Assembly: GCF_000006565.2 (NCBI RefSeq)
Contig: NC_031478.1
Location: forward strand, 3,739,127 to 3,803,126
DNA: 64,000 nucleotides
Origin: Toxoplasma gondii ME49
Lineage: Eukaryota > Apicomplexa > Conoidasida > Eucoccidiorida > Sarcocystidae
Direction: 5' to 3'
This document shows positions 11,601 to 22,644 of the stretch, one piece after another; the stretch's first letter is position 1; each line of letters begins with the position of its first letter. The notes beneath the pieces are model-generated. The model ran no database searches. It worked only from the letters and a program-made list of their open reading frames with translations, and was not told where the DNA came from. Position numbers and translations under genes: made by a program.

Positions 11601-14263
11601 AGAGAAACGAAGACCATGCAAATCAAAGCCATCTCTGTTTCAATGCATATTTCGCTCCACCTCCAAACCCCCCCCCCCGCAAAGTCCCTGTTGCGCGCCT
11701 GACGCCTCTTGCGTGTCCTCTTCTTAGTCTATGAAGCCACTTGAGACACAAACGCGCGTTTCTGCGTTGTTTTCACTGCTTCCCTCACCCGCTTCCCTAG
11801 GGTCCGAGAAGCTTTCGAGAGCGTCGCTTTGTCGGCGCACGAACTCCACCGGCTCCGACTGCCAGAGTTCGTCGTCTTCTTCGTTGAACTGCAGCAGGGG
11901 GACGCAGACTTGAGAGACGAGGAACTCGCCGCTGGGCTTCAGCAGGGCGGAGTAGATTTTCGCGGCCTCTGTGGCGAGGAGAAGAAACTGCAGCATTAGA
12001 TTGACCATTCGAGGCGTGAGCCAGAACTGGACTTGTTCGGGCCGCTCCTGCCGCTGCCGAAGCAGCAGCAGAATCTTTTCTGTGAAGCGCGGCGCCCACT
12101 GCATGGCGAAGTTCCGTCCGAACGCATGTGCAACGTCGTTGTCCTTCGACCGCGAACGACTCAGCAACTTCTGGTCGCCGAAGCGAGAAAACGCGCGCTG
12201 AATGATCTGCAGAGCCCACTTCTTCACCTTGAACACTGGGAGTTCGCAGCGTTCTCCCGGCTCCAGCCCCGACAGCATTTCCGCAGGCACTGCAGTCGAC
12301 GCACGCACCGAAAACGAAGCGCGAAAATAAAGAAAACCGACGCAGACCCACACAGAGCGACAGAGGCACAGAGACAGGAAAGCCGGGAACGGGTCTGACG
12401 ATCACAATCAGCAGCCAGAGCAGAGACAGCAGCTCCACGCTCGACAGACGGAGACGGCTCGCCAGTGATGTGGAGCACCGACAGACAGAGTTGGGAGAGC
12501 ACGCAGGAAATGTCTCCCTCCGTCCGAGTCGTTCGCTGATCAAGGCGAACGGACGCATGCAAAGAACTGCCTCCTCCACGGGGAGTCTGCAACTCGCCCA
12601 GCTCCCGTCCGAGCTCAGAGAAATCTGCATTCGCTAGAAGCTTCTATTCCAAGTGGAGGCGCGAAATTCCGGACTCTATTCCCTGTGCCCTCTGAACGAG
12701 TTCATTAGCGAAACGTGAAGAGTTGAATTCGAGTTCATACAGAAAAGGAAAAAAGCAAAAGATCTCCAATTCTCAACGCACTTGCTGTTGACCCCACTCT
12801 CTGCTCCGCAGTCCACTGGGGTAAAACCGTGTCACTTTTTTCCCTCGCCACAGGTGTCTCTTGCGCGATCTTTCTCCGCGTGAGCCTTTGTCGGCATGCA
12901 GCGTTCGTTCCTCTCTTTCCGCGAGTATTTTGGAGAAGCCTATGTTTTCTAACTCGTAGTGCCTAATCCCCAGAATGCGGCCTGCAGAGAATCCATCGTT
13001 TTTTTGAGTTGACGTCTGCCCCTTTCCCTCGTTCAGCGATCGGCCCGGTTCAGACAGAGCGCTCGCAGCGCGCTTTGCAGACTTTCTTGTGTCTCTGCGT
13101 CTTTCTCGAGTCCCCGAAAGATTCAAACTGCGAAAGTTTAAAAGTCAAGAGAAGCGAGGTGATCTGCTCAGAAAAGTCGGAAACGTTGGAAAGAATTTAA
13201 CTTGGTTGAAAGGACGCAAACTTGCATTGAGGGAATGCACCTTATCCGTAAAGACTCGACAGTAAATTTCCTCGCCTCGCAAGCATTCAGACTTAAGTAA
13301 AGACGCTTCAGTTGACACGCACCTACGCAGCAGTATTTTCTTGTCTCTCCCCTACCTACCGGGTCGGACGAGAATCTGTTCCATGAGCTCCATCCAGTCG
13401 TCCATGGTGGAGACAACGAGGCCGGAGGAGGCGAGACAGACTTGAGTCGAACTCCAGTAGACTTTACAAATCAGCTTGAGCATCTGCATGGCGTCCGAGT
13501 TGCTCAAGCCGCCCTCGTTCAGCAGCTGTGCCGCAGCCGGCAGCAGCAGCGGCCAGGTCTGTTCAATGATCGAGTCCAGAGCCTCTTTGTCGGTGCGTTT
13601 GAATTCATAAATTCCGCAGAGTCTCCGCAGGACAGACAGCGCGCACATGAGGCGACTCGAGTCTTGGCGCGCCGCGATGTCGCTCCGCACTGCAGGCAGC
13701 AGCAGCGGCCAGCTGAACAGAAAGGAATCGCAGCAAAGCCGCGCATGGAAAGAAGCGGAACAAGAGAAACGAAGGTAGGACCGACACGCAAGACTCAGCT
13801 CTCGAGGAAGAAAGAAAAGGAGACAGGAGAAACTGACCCTCGGAAGGAGAAAAAACCGGCAAACATACACCTAGAGAGTCACTTTGGATCGGGTCTGCAA
13901 TTGCAGTCGTCTCTTCAGACCAGAAAAGAGAGAGTCAAGGCTTTGAAAACAAGAAGAGATGTTGGTGGGAACATCCCAGGATTTAGTACTGCCAGAGCGA
14001 GAGGCGGAGAAAATTAACGAAATTCGAAATTTCACAAGAGCGCTCTGAGATGTGAAAAAATCAGAAAAAGGGGGTTCTGGAATCGAAGAATAGCATGTGT
14101 TCTGCGAAAGCAAATGCAATAGACAATGAGAGGCAAGAGCAACGGAAAACGAAACTGTCACCGATTGGTAACCCGCAAACCGCAGAATGAAGCCGAACCT
14201 ATTCAGACGCATTTGTGCATACACAAAAAACAAAATATTCTAACGTAAAACGCGTGTACACAC

Positions 14264-14299
<36 letters not shown>

Positions 14300-17200
14300 T
14301 TGCTTGTGTGCATACGGGAAAAACGTATTCTCATCACATGATCTTCTATCCCTTCAACGTAACGATACTCGCAGTTGTTTATACACACATATGCAAATAT
14401 ATATAATAAATACTATTTATTATATGTAAATATATGACAATATACATAAGTATACATACATACATGGCGCCTAGGGGGATGCGACCGCGTTTCCGCGGAC
14501 TTTATTCGCAGATCGGCTTCGGTATGGATACACAGGGGCCGAGCACGACCCGAGAGCGCCCCGCGAGGACAAAGAAATGGAGGGTAGACTGGTGTGAGTG
14601 CGAGGGCAGAAAGCGCAGTTGACAACAGCGTCTGTTGGAAAGCGTCTGATTTTCAGCAGCGCTGGAGGGACATTGAGAAAAACGAATTTTCCAGTTTAGG
14701 ACAGAGATCAGGAGCCTCCTGAGAGTGACCAGAGGTTGACTTGACTGTCCGCGTGGAGACACGAGAAGTCTAGATCCAGGCTTTTAACTAAACGGTGCGG
14801 TCCGAATCGAATCTTGAACGGGGATTCGCATGATGGGAGCAAGGCCGCGAAAAGTCCTACGTTACACTTTGTGCAACGCAATCGAGCTTCAAGGGTCGCC
14901 AGCGAGAATCTGAATGTCTGCTGGCGCGTGTGACCACCAAAGCGATCGCAGTTTCCTGGGGAGTGAATCCAGCGCTCGGCTATCCAACTCGCAGCAACGA
15001 AGATTCTCTCCAGAAAAAAAAACGTAGCGCACAGAAAAGGTCGGGCACAGCAAATAGACACCTCGAAGTACCAGCATGCAGTCCATTCGGGTGGCGGAGT
15101 CGAGTACTCGTAAGAACTGCGTGGGATATGTCTCGCGACAGGCGCCAGCTTCATGCCCCTGGAAAGACGTGGAAAACAACGCGAAGAGAGAACAGGAAGA
15201 AGAGGCCCGCTGGACGGGTTACCTCACCTCGATGGATAGTCATGAAGAGCGATGAGTCGAATGCACTCGAGCAGCTGTTGAGAGACAGGCTGGGAGACTG
15301 GGCAAACTTGAATGAGAGCTTGGTAGATGTTGTCTTTGATGAACGTTTTCTCTTCCCCAGAGTAAAACTCTTCCTTCTTGCGAGCGCTGCTGGCGTCCTC
15401 TTCGTTCTCATCCAGCCCCGCTCCCGGACAATCCCAGTGCTTCTTCACCTCGTTCTTCAGCATCACTGCCGCCGAGGTTCGGACGCCCACATCGATCTGC
15501 ACAAAAAGCGATTCTCTGCAACACACAGGCCTCTGGGCTCCAACAGTTTGTATCACGGTAGGTCTTCTATGTGCCTGTGAACGATTCGAGCGCCCTGCAG
15601 GTAAGCAGATGCCGCGCTCAAAGATGCCTCTTGCGGTCACATGCTGCTGACAAATTCTACATGCCTGCCCTACTCAAGTGGAGAATCTCCTCTCAGTTCG
15701 CGGCCTTTTTGCTGTGCCGGAATTATCCGACCCTGAAACTCAAAAGGCCCCCCAGCCGGCTACCAATCACACGCCGGATGAGAGAGAGGCGAGAGGAAGC
15801 CAAAACGAAGAAGCCTTCGCATGCAAGCGCCATGCAGAAAAGCCGGAAACGCGGCCGACGCAAACGGACGCAGAAATATGGGGAAAGCGTTATCCGGCTT
15901 CTCAATGTCTCCCTAGTTCCCTCGAGGGGCAGACTTAGTGCTTCACGGCTTGATTCGATTTTGTCCGTGTGAGTTCCGGTTTTAGACACCCGAAAGATCG
16001 CGTCGTTAGCACGCGTTTGCCTCTTGGCATTCCCCGAATGTGCACCGTGGAGATGGAATTAGAAAAAACCAAGAATTGTTCCTTCGAGCTTGCGACAACC
16101 GCCGAAGACGGAAGATGCGTCGCCTCTTCCGGTTTTTAGTCACGTGGGAACTTGGTGAGGTGAAGAGAATGAGGCAAACGAAAAAGAAAGAAAGAAAGAA
16201 AGAAAGAAGGAAAGAAAGAAAGAAGGACACGCGTTCTTCGCCTTCTCTCTCGATGCATTTTGCGCCTTTTCCTTCTCTGTCGTCTGCAGAACGTCCTCGA
16301 CTCCTCCGTGCACCACCACGGTGATATGCACTTGGTCGTCTCAGTCCTGAGCATCGTGTCTGTGGAATTCGCGGATCGGAGTCTTGCTAGCCTGCGATCT
16401 GTTTAGCAACTGCTTCAATGCAGTCTACGAACCTGGTCATGCTGGACAATTTTCAGTAGCGCCGCCAGCAGCCCTGGGGACGGAGAAATCTGGAGAGCAG
16501 CGAACACACGCAAAAAAACGAGATACAAGGGAGCTGGAAATTTGCAGAGAAGGACACAGAAACGAAGTTGCAATAGACGCGCATGCAGCGACACACAAAC
16601 GCCTGAGAGAATTTCGCCATAGAGTCCTTTTGTTCCGCCTCCAAGACTAAAAAAAACAGATGTGCCTCAACTGATGGCCGCCCGGATATGAGCCGGCAAC
16701 TGCACTCACATATATATATATATATATAAATATGTTTATTCACAGGCATATCTCCATTCACATCTGTTCCGCCACATCCCCACGGCGTTTTGCAAATCGA
16801 CCCCTTCCTTGTTTCTTTCAGCGGGGAGTGCAAGAAAGTGCGGATCTCTGGAAGGTGCAACGTAAATCCGTGGTGCGAGGAAGTTCGTGTTTTCGAAAAG
16901 AGAGAAAACACTGGACAGAAAAGTCTTTGGAAAGGGAAGAAGCGCCACAACGGGCATGAAGAATAGACGGAGACACTCGGACTCAAACGCGAGAAGATGA
17001 AGGGATCGGAGAAACGGCAAAATCAGAAAACTGAGAAGACTGTGAAGGTAGTTCAAAGGAAGACATGGAAGCACAGGAGAAACAGACGGCTTTGTGGTTG
17101 TCTTATCGATTTCTTCTTCAGCGCGGGCACAGCTCGGCTCATGAACCGCCCTATATTCCGTTCTAGATTCAAACTCGCCACATCGCTCCAGTCCAGAGAG

Positions 17201-18462
17201 AATGAAGCGCTGCTCTGTGAGAGACGGATGAGAACGTGGGCATGGAAAACGCACAGAAGAACCTGGCACCGGTAAACAAAGACACGTCCAGAAGTCGAAT
17301 TCGTAGCGGTAAAACCTGGTCTACGGGCAGGCAAATCTTTGTCATCTGTTGTTGATCTGGAACCGTTTTAAATCGAGCTGTCTCTGAATGCGAGGATCGA
17401 GATGGCACACATCCGGAAGATAGCTGACAGCAACAGATCAGTCAATACAGGTATACTGACAGAAGGACAAATCGGTTTCTGTGTTCAAGAACGGATGCGA
17501 AAGCACGGTTTTGCCCGAAGGCAGAAAAGCAGAGAGACTCACCGTCTGAAGGTATTGCTCTGATGTCCTTCGAACCTCCTCATTTTGAGAGTAGGTCCCC
17601 TCCAACACTGCAGACGAAAAACAGAGAGTGAGGAGAGGAACTTGAGAGACATCCAGTAAATGAAGTCCAGAGAAACCAATGCCGAACATCAGCATGTCTT
17701 GAAAATCTCTTGGCTTGTGGTCCCGCGGTGAACTTCCACAAAGCTCCCGACACACGTGGCGTGAGAAGACGCGGACAAGTGTACATACACCCGATCTCTG
17801 TGATGGATTTTCTGGGGTCATGCGGCAGAAAGAAATACACAGAAAGACTTTCTATCTGGCGGGTGGCGTGTTGACAAGTGCACGACAGTGCAACTATCCG
17901 GCCCTCCGACGGACACATCGCTTCATCCTCTCGGCGCAGGTTTGAAAAAAAAGAGCCGCGTTCCGCAGATTCAGTCAGCGGTGTTTCGCTCTTTGGACGC
18001 CCATGGAGAGAGCTAACGGGACAATGGACTAAACCTGGGATAGACAAATATATTTTGGATGGAAGCAGACTGATTCAACTCGATGAGGAAGACGCGGCAG
18101 AAGACAAGCGAAGAAGCGCGCCAAGCAGCTACAGGACACTCTTCTCTGCAGATACAGTTCCTGTGTTTATGCGATCTAGTTAAACAATTCAGGGGCGCGA
18201 AGCATGTGTACAGAGACAATGTGGGCGGAAAACGTGGTAGTGTTTTACAGGGTTTGACTGTGATCTTCATGATGCAGAAAATCCACAATCCTACGGGACG
18301 CAAAGACAAGCGCAGGCGTTATTGGCCTCCAGATTGCGGGAGTAGTGCGCGACGCCTAGAACACAATCGATGCGAAGTACCTTAGTGACAGGGAAGAGTG
18401 AACTCCAACACTTTTATCTTACCTTGGCAAAGTTGCTGGGGGTCGGGTGGAGCGACGGCCAT
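7572..18462 (-). CDS. Importin-7/8-like nuclear import receptor (importin beta family)
   Basis: Twelve exons, all phase-consistent, giving 1134 residues: 18462-18423, 17607-17543, 16489-16433, 15496-15228, 13712-13360, 12289-11789, 11446-10684, 10257-9846, 9514-9410, 9300-9008, 8521-8171, 7767-7572. Karyopherins of this family carry cargo into the nucleus with RanGTP. Identity rests on motifs shared with human IPO7/IPO8: LLECIRLIALHDYPS near residue 140, FKVKKWALQIIQRAFSRFG near 275, NEEDDELWQSEPVEFVRR near 400, and a C-terminal acidic region (EEEENSDFDTDSD and DDEDDDDDDWDEM, about 1000-1068) followed by a final helical piece. Human IPO7 is 1038 residues, so the length fits. The start ATG has context CACCATGG. 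The acceptors of the exons ending at 9514 and 16489 are the least certain. CSE1/exportin-2 fits worse. Confidence 0.9.
7831..7895. repeat. AT-rich microsatellite, importin last intron
   Basis: Alternating TA/TG/CTA tracts sit inside the intron between the importin exons 8521-8171 and 7767-7572. Confidence 0.9.
8609..8635. repeat. (TA)n microsatellite in importin intron
   Basis: An uninterrupted TA run. Further (TA)n runs occur in the same intron at 8774-8797 and 8889-8914, so this 486-bp intron carries three separate arrays. Confidence 0.95.
9751..9770. repeat. (TA)n microsatellite in importin intron
   Basis: A TA run preceded by several TACATC units, in the intron between exons 10257-9846 and 9514-9410. 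Confidence 0.9.
10464..10481. repeat. (TA)n microsatellite in importin intron
   Basis: A TA run preceded by a CT run, in the intron between exons 11446-10684 and 10257-9846. Confidence 0.9.
14268..14294. repeat. (TA)n microsatellite in importin intron
   Basis: A TA run in the 1.5-kb intron between exons 15496-15228 and 13712-13360. More AT-rich sequence follows at about 14390-14460. Confidence 0.9.
16180..16226. repeat. (GAAA)n purine tract in importin intron
   Basis: Tandem GAAA units with a few GAAG variants. Because the gene is on the minus strand the transcript carries TTTC repeats, a long pyrimidine tract well inside the intron between exons 16489-16433 and 15496-15228. Confidence 0.95.
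16710..16728. repeat. (TA)n microsatellite in importin intron
   Basis: A short TA run in the intron between exons 17607-17543 and 16489-16433. Confidence 0.9.
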
Positions 18463-21400
18463 GGTGCGCGATGAATTCGATGGAACCGGGGATCCCTCGT
18501 GGAGGAGCTAGATCTGTCGGGAAAGAGCAACTGCGTTTATGAAGTGGATTCCAACGCAGAGTGGCGCAGCTCCGTCGCCGTTTGCCGCTTATTTTCCCTG
18601 TTTGTGTGCCTGGTGCCTCTGAAACGCGAGCGACGAAAGCGTGGTAATGGAAGCCCACCGGAATGCGACAATCGGAAGGTGGGAGGCTCTGTCTTCTCGG
18701 GAGAGAGCTGACAAAGGTAGGAGCCGTCGGTTTCGTTAGAGTGTCTACATCCAATTGGAAACCGAGACAGAACTGCGGAGGAGAAGATTTTGAGCTAGGA
18801 CCTTCCGAGCAAAACCGCCGAAGTCGGACGTGTCTGTCCACGAAGAAAAACAGGGGTCTTAAAAGCCATGCCTGTCTGTGCAAAGACTTAACACGCAGAC
18901 CTCGACGTCTGCCTACGTTGTCAAGGTTGTTACTTTAGGACAAGCGAAAAACAATTCAGAAGTGGACAAGGAGCTTCTGGAGAAAAAGTGAGTACCGGAC
19001 AACTCTGCGATTTTCGCACACGGCGGAATCTCGCGTCCTCAAGCCACACACTGCGAGCACACTGTTTCGACAGAAACCCGTCCGTCCCGTGTATCTACTG
19101 GAAGGAAAACTCCGTGTATGCGTGACAGAGAGAGTCGTCAAGGCTTCGCTGTTTGTGGAAGAAACCCAGACAGCAGACGCCGACAACAGCAGGCGGCCGT
19201 TCTCCAACACAGCAAAGGGAATCGACAAGCAAAAATGCGCCAATGGAGGAGACAAAGGAACGGTGAAGAGAAGCTGGAAATAATTTCGGCGGCTTGACGG
19301 TGGCGTTTCAAGAGTGCGAACAAGCCTTCGCTACTGCCCAGATGGGAAAGTACCGGGGCAGGACACGAAACGGAGAGAAAAGTCAGCCTTTCTGTTGCGA
19401 CAACCCCCCGCGGTACTTGTACCCGATTTCCTTGGTGGGGTTACCGTAAGCTGCAGCTACGGACGTGCACACTTCAGAAAGCTGTTGCCGAGACGATACT
19501 CGCGGTGGACGGTGCGGCAGAAGCAATGTCCTTCAGAAAATGTAGACGTACAAGAACAAGCAAATATGTCCACGTTTTGTCCTGCGCGTTCCACTCTAAT
19601 GCCCACAAAAAGTGAGACACACCCCGTGCAACGGGGAGGCCGTGTTTTCTGGAAAGCCGACTAGGAGTCTCGTATCTTGGAGATGTCTTGAAATAAGTGA
19701 ACTTCCCATTTCCTGATTGATACAACGCAAAGTGGACTCAGGATATATATCCAGCGGAGGACCTCATTACCCGCAAGTGGCCGAAAGAAGGCGAAGTACA
19801 CATACACGGACTTCGAGCGAATCATCTCTCGTCCATGATTGGCTGCAAATTCGACGTTGTCCGGCCATTTGCACAGGCCGAAGCGTGTGTCTGTGTGCAC
19901 GTGAGTGTGCGTACAACCTCCAGCTGTCGTCACGTCAGTCCCGCTAAGTGCGTGCTGCGCTCGCTGTGGACACTCACGGTGCATGGATGGGGAAACAACG
20001 CACAATCTCATCGAAATCGATGCTAGGTACTGTCCACGACAGCATACATGTAGAAGCAGAGTGGAGGAACACAATGTTTTCTTCACTGCACGTGTTAGTT
20101 CGTTGTCGTGTCGCCTACTCAAGCAGTCGAGCAAAAGCGATCGCAGAAAAGAGAGGTCACCTGTCACAGAGTACGACTTTGAAAGCGTCTTTCAGAAAAC
20201 ATTTCGAGGCCAACAACAGATAAAGCTGGCAACGTCTCGAACTGCTGTGACACATGATGGATCAGTGCAGAAGGGTTTCTGAAGCCCATAATGTTGTAAG
20301 ACGACCCCAGCATGTGTACAAATTGAAAGACAGGTTGTGCTGGAGTTGTGGATGGATACGAGCTACCGATGCCGCTCGTCTCTGACGTAACTTCTGAGGG
20401 CCTTACTGTTGGGCAGTATCCGATTCAATGATAATTGCTTTTTAAGAAGTTTTACACGGACATGTGAAGGGTCGGACCGACGTTTCCAGATATACGCTGG
20501 ATTCCACAATACATAACGAACCTCACATGAGGCTCATGAAAAGCACAACAGAACTTGGCTCCCGTAAACAAAGACGTATACCAGGGTCCATCGATGCCAG
20601 CTCGTTGTAGGGAGGAGGCAACTTTCCATAGAAGAATGCCGATCGCTCGGACGCATTTTCAGACACCGGAAAATGACGCTTTGCTTTGAAGAGGTATGGT
20701 ACCAGCTCTGAAAAGTAAGTTTCAACAGTTCGGGGTGCATTGAAATGCAAGCGTACACGAACATGGCAGTCTATCTTATTACACAGGCTGCCGACGGAGC
20801 AAATGCGCTCCAACAAGACAGGCAGCTATTTCCACAAAGACTGAGGAGTCGAGCTCAACCGGCGGGGTGCTCATGAGTTCAGCCGTTACAGGTCTTGTTG
20901 CATTTGCTATCGAGCTGTTGTAGCCAATAGGACTAGAGCAGGTAAACCCTAAAATCAGTCTGTGTGACGTGTCACAGTGATAAACCGGGAAGCTGCCGCT
21001 GGACACGACAATGCAAAATGAATTTACTCTAAAGCCTACCGACTTGCCTGTACGGCAACTGATGCCCTCGACGCCTTTCTTCGTAAGCAAGTGGTAATGA
21101 TTCCCGAGTAGACACAGCGGCGGTCGTCACTGGGTTTGCCGTGCTCTGTTTCCCTTATGCGCTCAGCCACGATTCTTCAAAACGCCTCTTTGTCAGACAG
21201 AGAAGCCACGATGATGCTGGTGACAGAATGATGTCTTCTAGACTAATATGCTCCTCTTGAGTTGGCGGCCACCAGCTTGCATTTGCCCGACATGCAGTTT
21301 ATCTTCGCAGTTTTTCTGTGAGTTGTCGATTCATAGATCTCCGCCTCTTCTCCTTCGCATAAAAGGGAGCTACTCCGGCCTCGTAATGGCTCCACGAATC

Positions 21401-21707
21401 TCTCTTTTGGCAACGCCTGAAGGTCGGCGTCTGTCCTTCGCCGTCAACCACGGACGGTGTGCACAGAAGGCGAAATTCCCTTTGTCGTTATTCCCTCATT
21501 TCTGAGGGATTGTAGGGTGCTTTCCCTTGGGCTCACACGCAGCAGCAACACCTACGCCACTACCCTCTAGAAAAGTCACCACGGCCTGCTAATATTACCA
21601 GCATATCGAGTTCACCCAATATACTGGTCCAGGCGTAAGCATAGCAGCAGTGACATTCATAAGTCCGTCGCAGAGATACACGGGGAAGCGAACGTCAGCT
21701 GGGTCGG
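18463..21707. other. Intergenic, no supported gene
   Basis: This 3.2-kb stretch holds the promoter and 5' UTR of the importin gene and the 3' UTR of the MZT1 gene, both on the minus strand. Short frames of up to about 168 codons occur, but none shows a recognisable motif or convincing splice structure. Confidence 0.6.
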
Positions 21708-21986
21708 TCAGTCCTTAATGGGATTGTTCCTCTCTGACCTCTCCTCCTTCTCCCGCACTGCCTGTAATTCTCGCCTCATCTCGAGCACAACACGAGACAG
21801 TGCCTCTGGATGCACACCTTGCTCGACAAGCTCCACCAAAATCTGTAGAGTGGCCCTGTCCAAACCGGTGTCCAGTAGCGTTGATATCTCCATCAGAATT
21901 TCCATCGTCTCCTGGCCATCGCCGTCATCGTTCCCACCTCTCGCACGCTCGAGGAAGCTGGCTTCCGGCGAGGAAGTCGTCGCCAT
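21708..21986 (-). CDS. MZT1: MOZART1, mitotic-spindle organizing protein 1
   Basis: Intronless gene of 92 residues. MOZART1 is a small helical protein that binds the N-terminal regions of gamma-tubulin complex proteins and is needed to place and activate gamma-tubulin rings at microtubule-organising centres. The diagnostic core is intact at about residues 27-75: ETMEILMEISTLLDTGLD, then ILVELVEQGVHPEALSRVV and EMRREL. This matches the human pattern ETMDVLLEISRILNTGLD followed by CEQGINPEALS. The length is close to the human 82 residues; the extra residues are an acidic Gly/Asp-rich N-terminal segment. I chose the ATG at 21986 (context CAACAATGG) over an in-frame TTG three codons earlier. It is divergent from the MLO-like gene. 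Confidence 0.93.
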   Translation of the reverse strand: MATTSSPEASFLERARGGNDDGDGQETMEILMEISTLLDTGLDRATLQILVELVEQGVHPEALSRVVLEMRRELQAVREKEERSERNNPIKD

Positions 21987-22644
21987 TGTTGCCAATCACA
22001 GAAGTAAATTGGCAAGAATCTTTGTGAGGCGGACACCGGAGCAGCGGCCGATACTGGCGTGCGTGCGGTTCACCTAGAGCACACAGGTTTCCGGTCAGGT
22101 CGGTGGAGACGACCGCCCCGGAATGACAGATCCTGCCTAACTCTCATTACAAAGGTATCGGATTATCCGTCTGAGAGTCAGCTTCATCATCCGTTGCAGC
22201 CGCAGTCTAGTCAATCTGCCGTTTGTAGCGCTCGGACGGCGTCAGAGTGTGCAGCGTGTCCAGAGGGAAACCGGGACACGCCTGCCAGGTGGATTTCCAG
22301 ACAAACGACACCTTTCGCCCGAGTGGATTTTGCTGCAACGTGCAGGAAACAGGTAAAGCGGCAGTTTTTTTTCACTATGAATTTAGTAAGACTCAGAATT
22401 CCATGATCCTTTTTCAGAGAAACTGCCCTTCGACCGCCGGTGTGTCTGCATGCCGCTGCATGCCTGTGAATCAGGTGTACGCACAGCTGGCTGTCGACAC
22501 GTGACTCTGTTTCGCTTCCCGTTGTCAGATCCGCGAAACGTAGAAAATTAAAGCAAGTCACGTAGGTGAAGGAGACGACCGAGAACTTGTCCATGTTGTC
22601 TGATTGGTGTTCAAGCAGTTTCTGGAGCAGTAGTAGTCAGGCAA
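21987..22644. promoter_or_regulatory. Shared divergent promoter region of MZT1 and the MLO-like gene
   Basis: The 658 bp between the two start codons must supply both promoters and both 5' UTRs. GAGACG occurs on the plus strand at 22106-22111 (about 120 bp before the MZT1 start) and again at 22572-22577 (68 bp before the MLO-like start). A/TGAGACG is a reported core-promoter word in Toxoplasma. Promoter function here is inferred from position and motif only. Confidence 0.5.

Noticed and set aside
7572..18462. CSE1/exportin-2 (CAS) as the identity of the minus-strand karyopherin
   Set aside because: The N-terminal exons looked compatible at first, but DELWQ, VKKWAL and HDYPS motifs and the C-terminal acidic block match importin-7/8, not CSE1.
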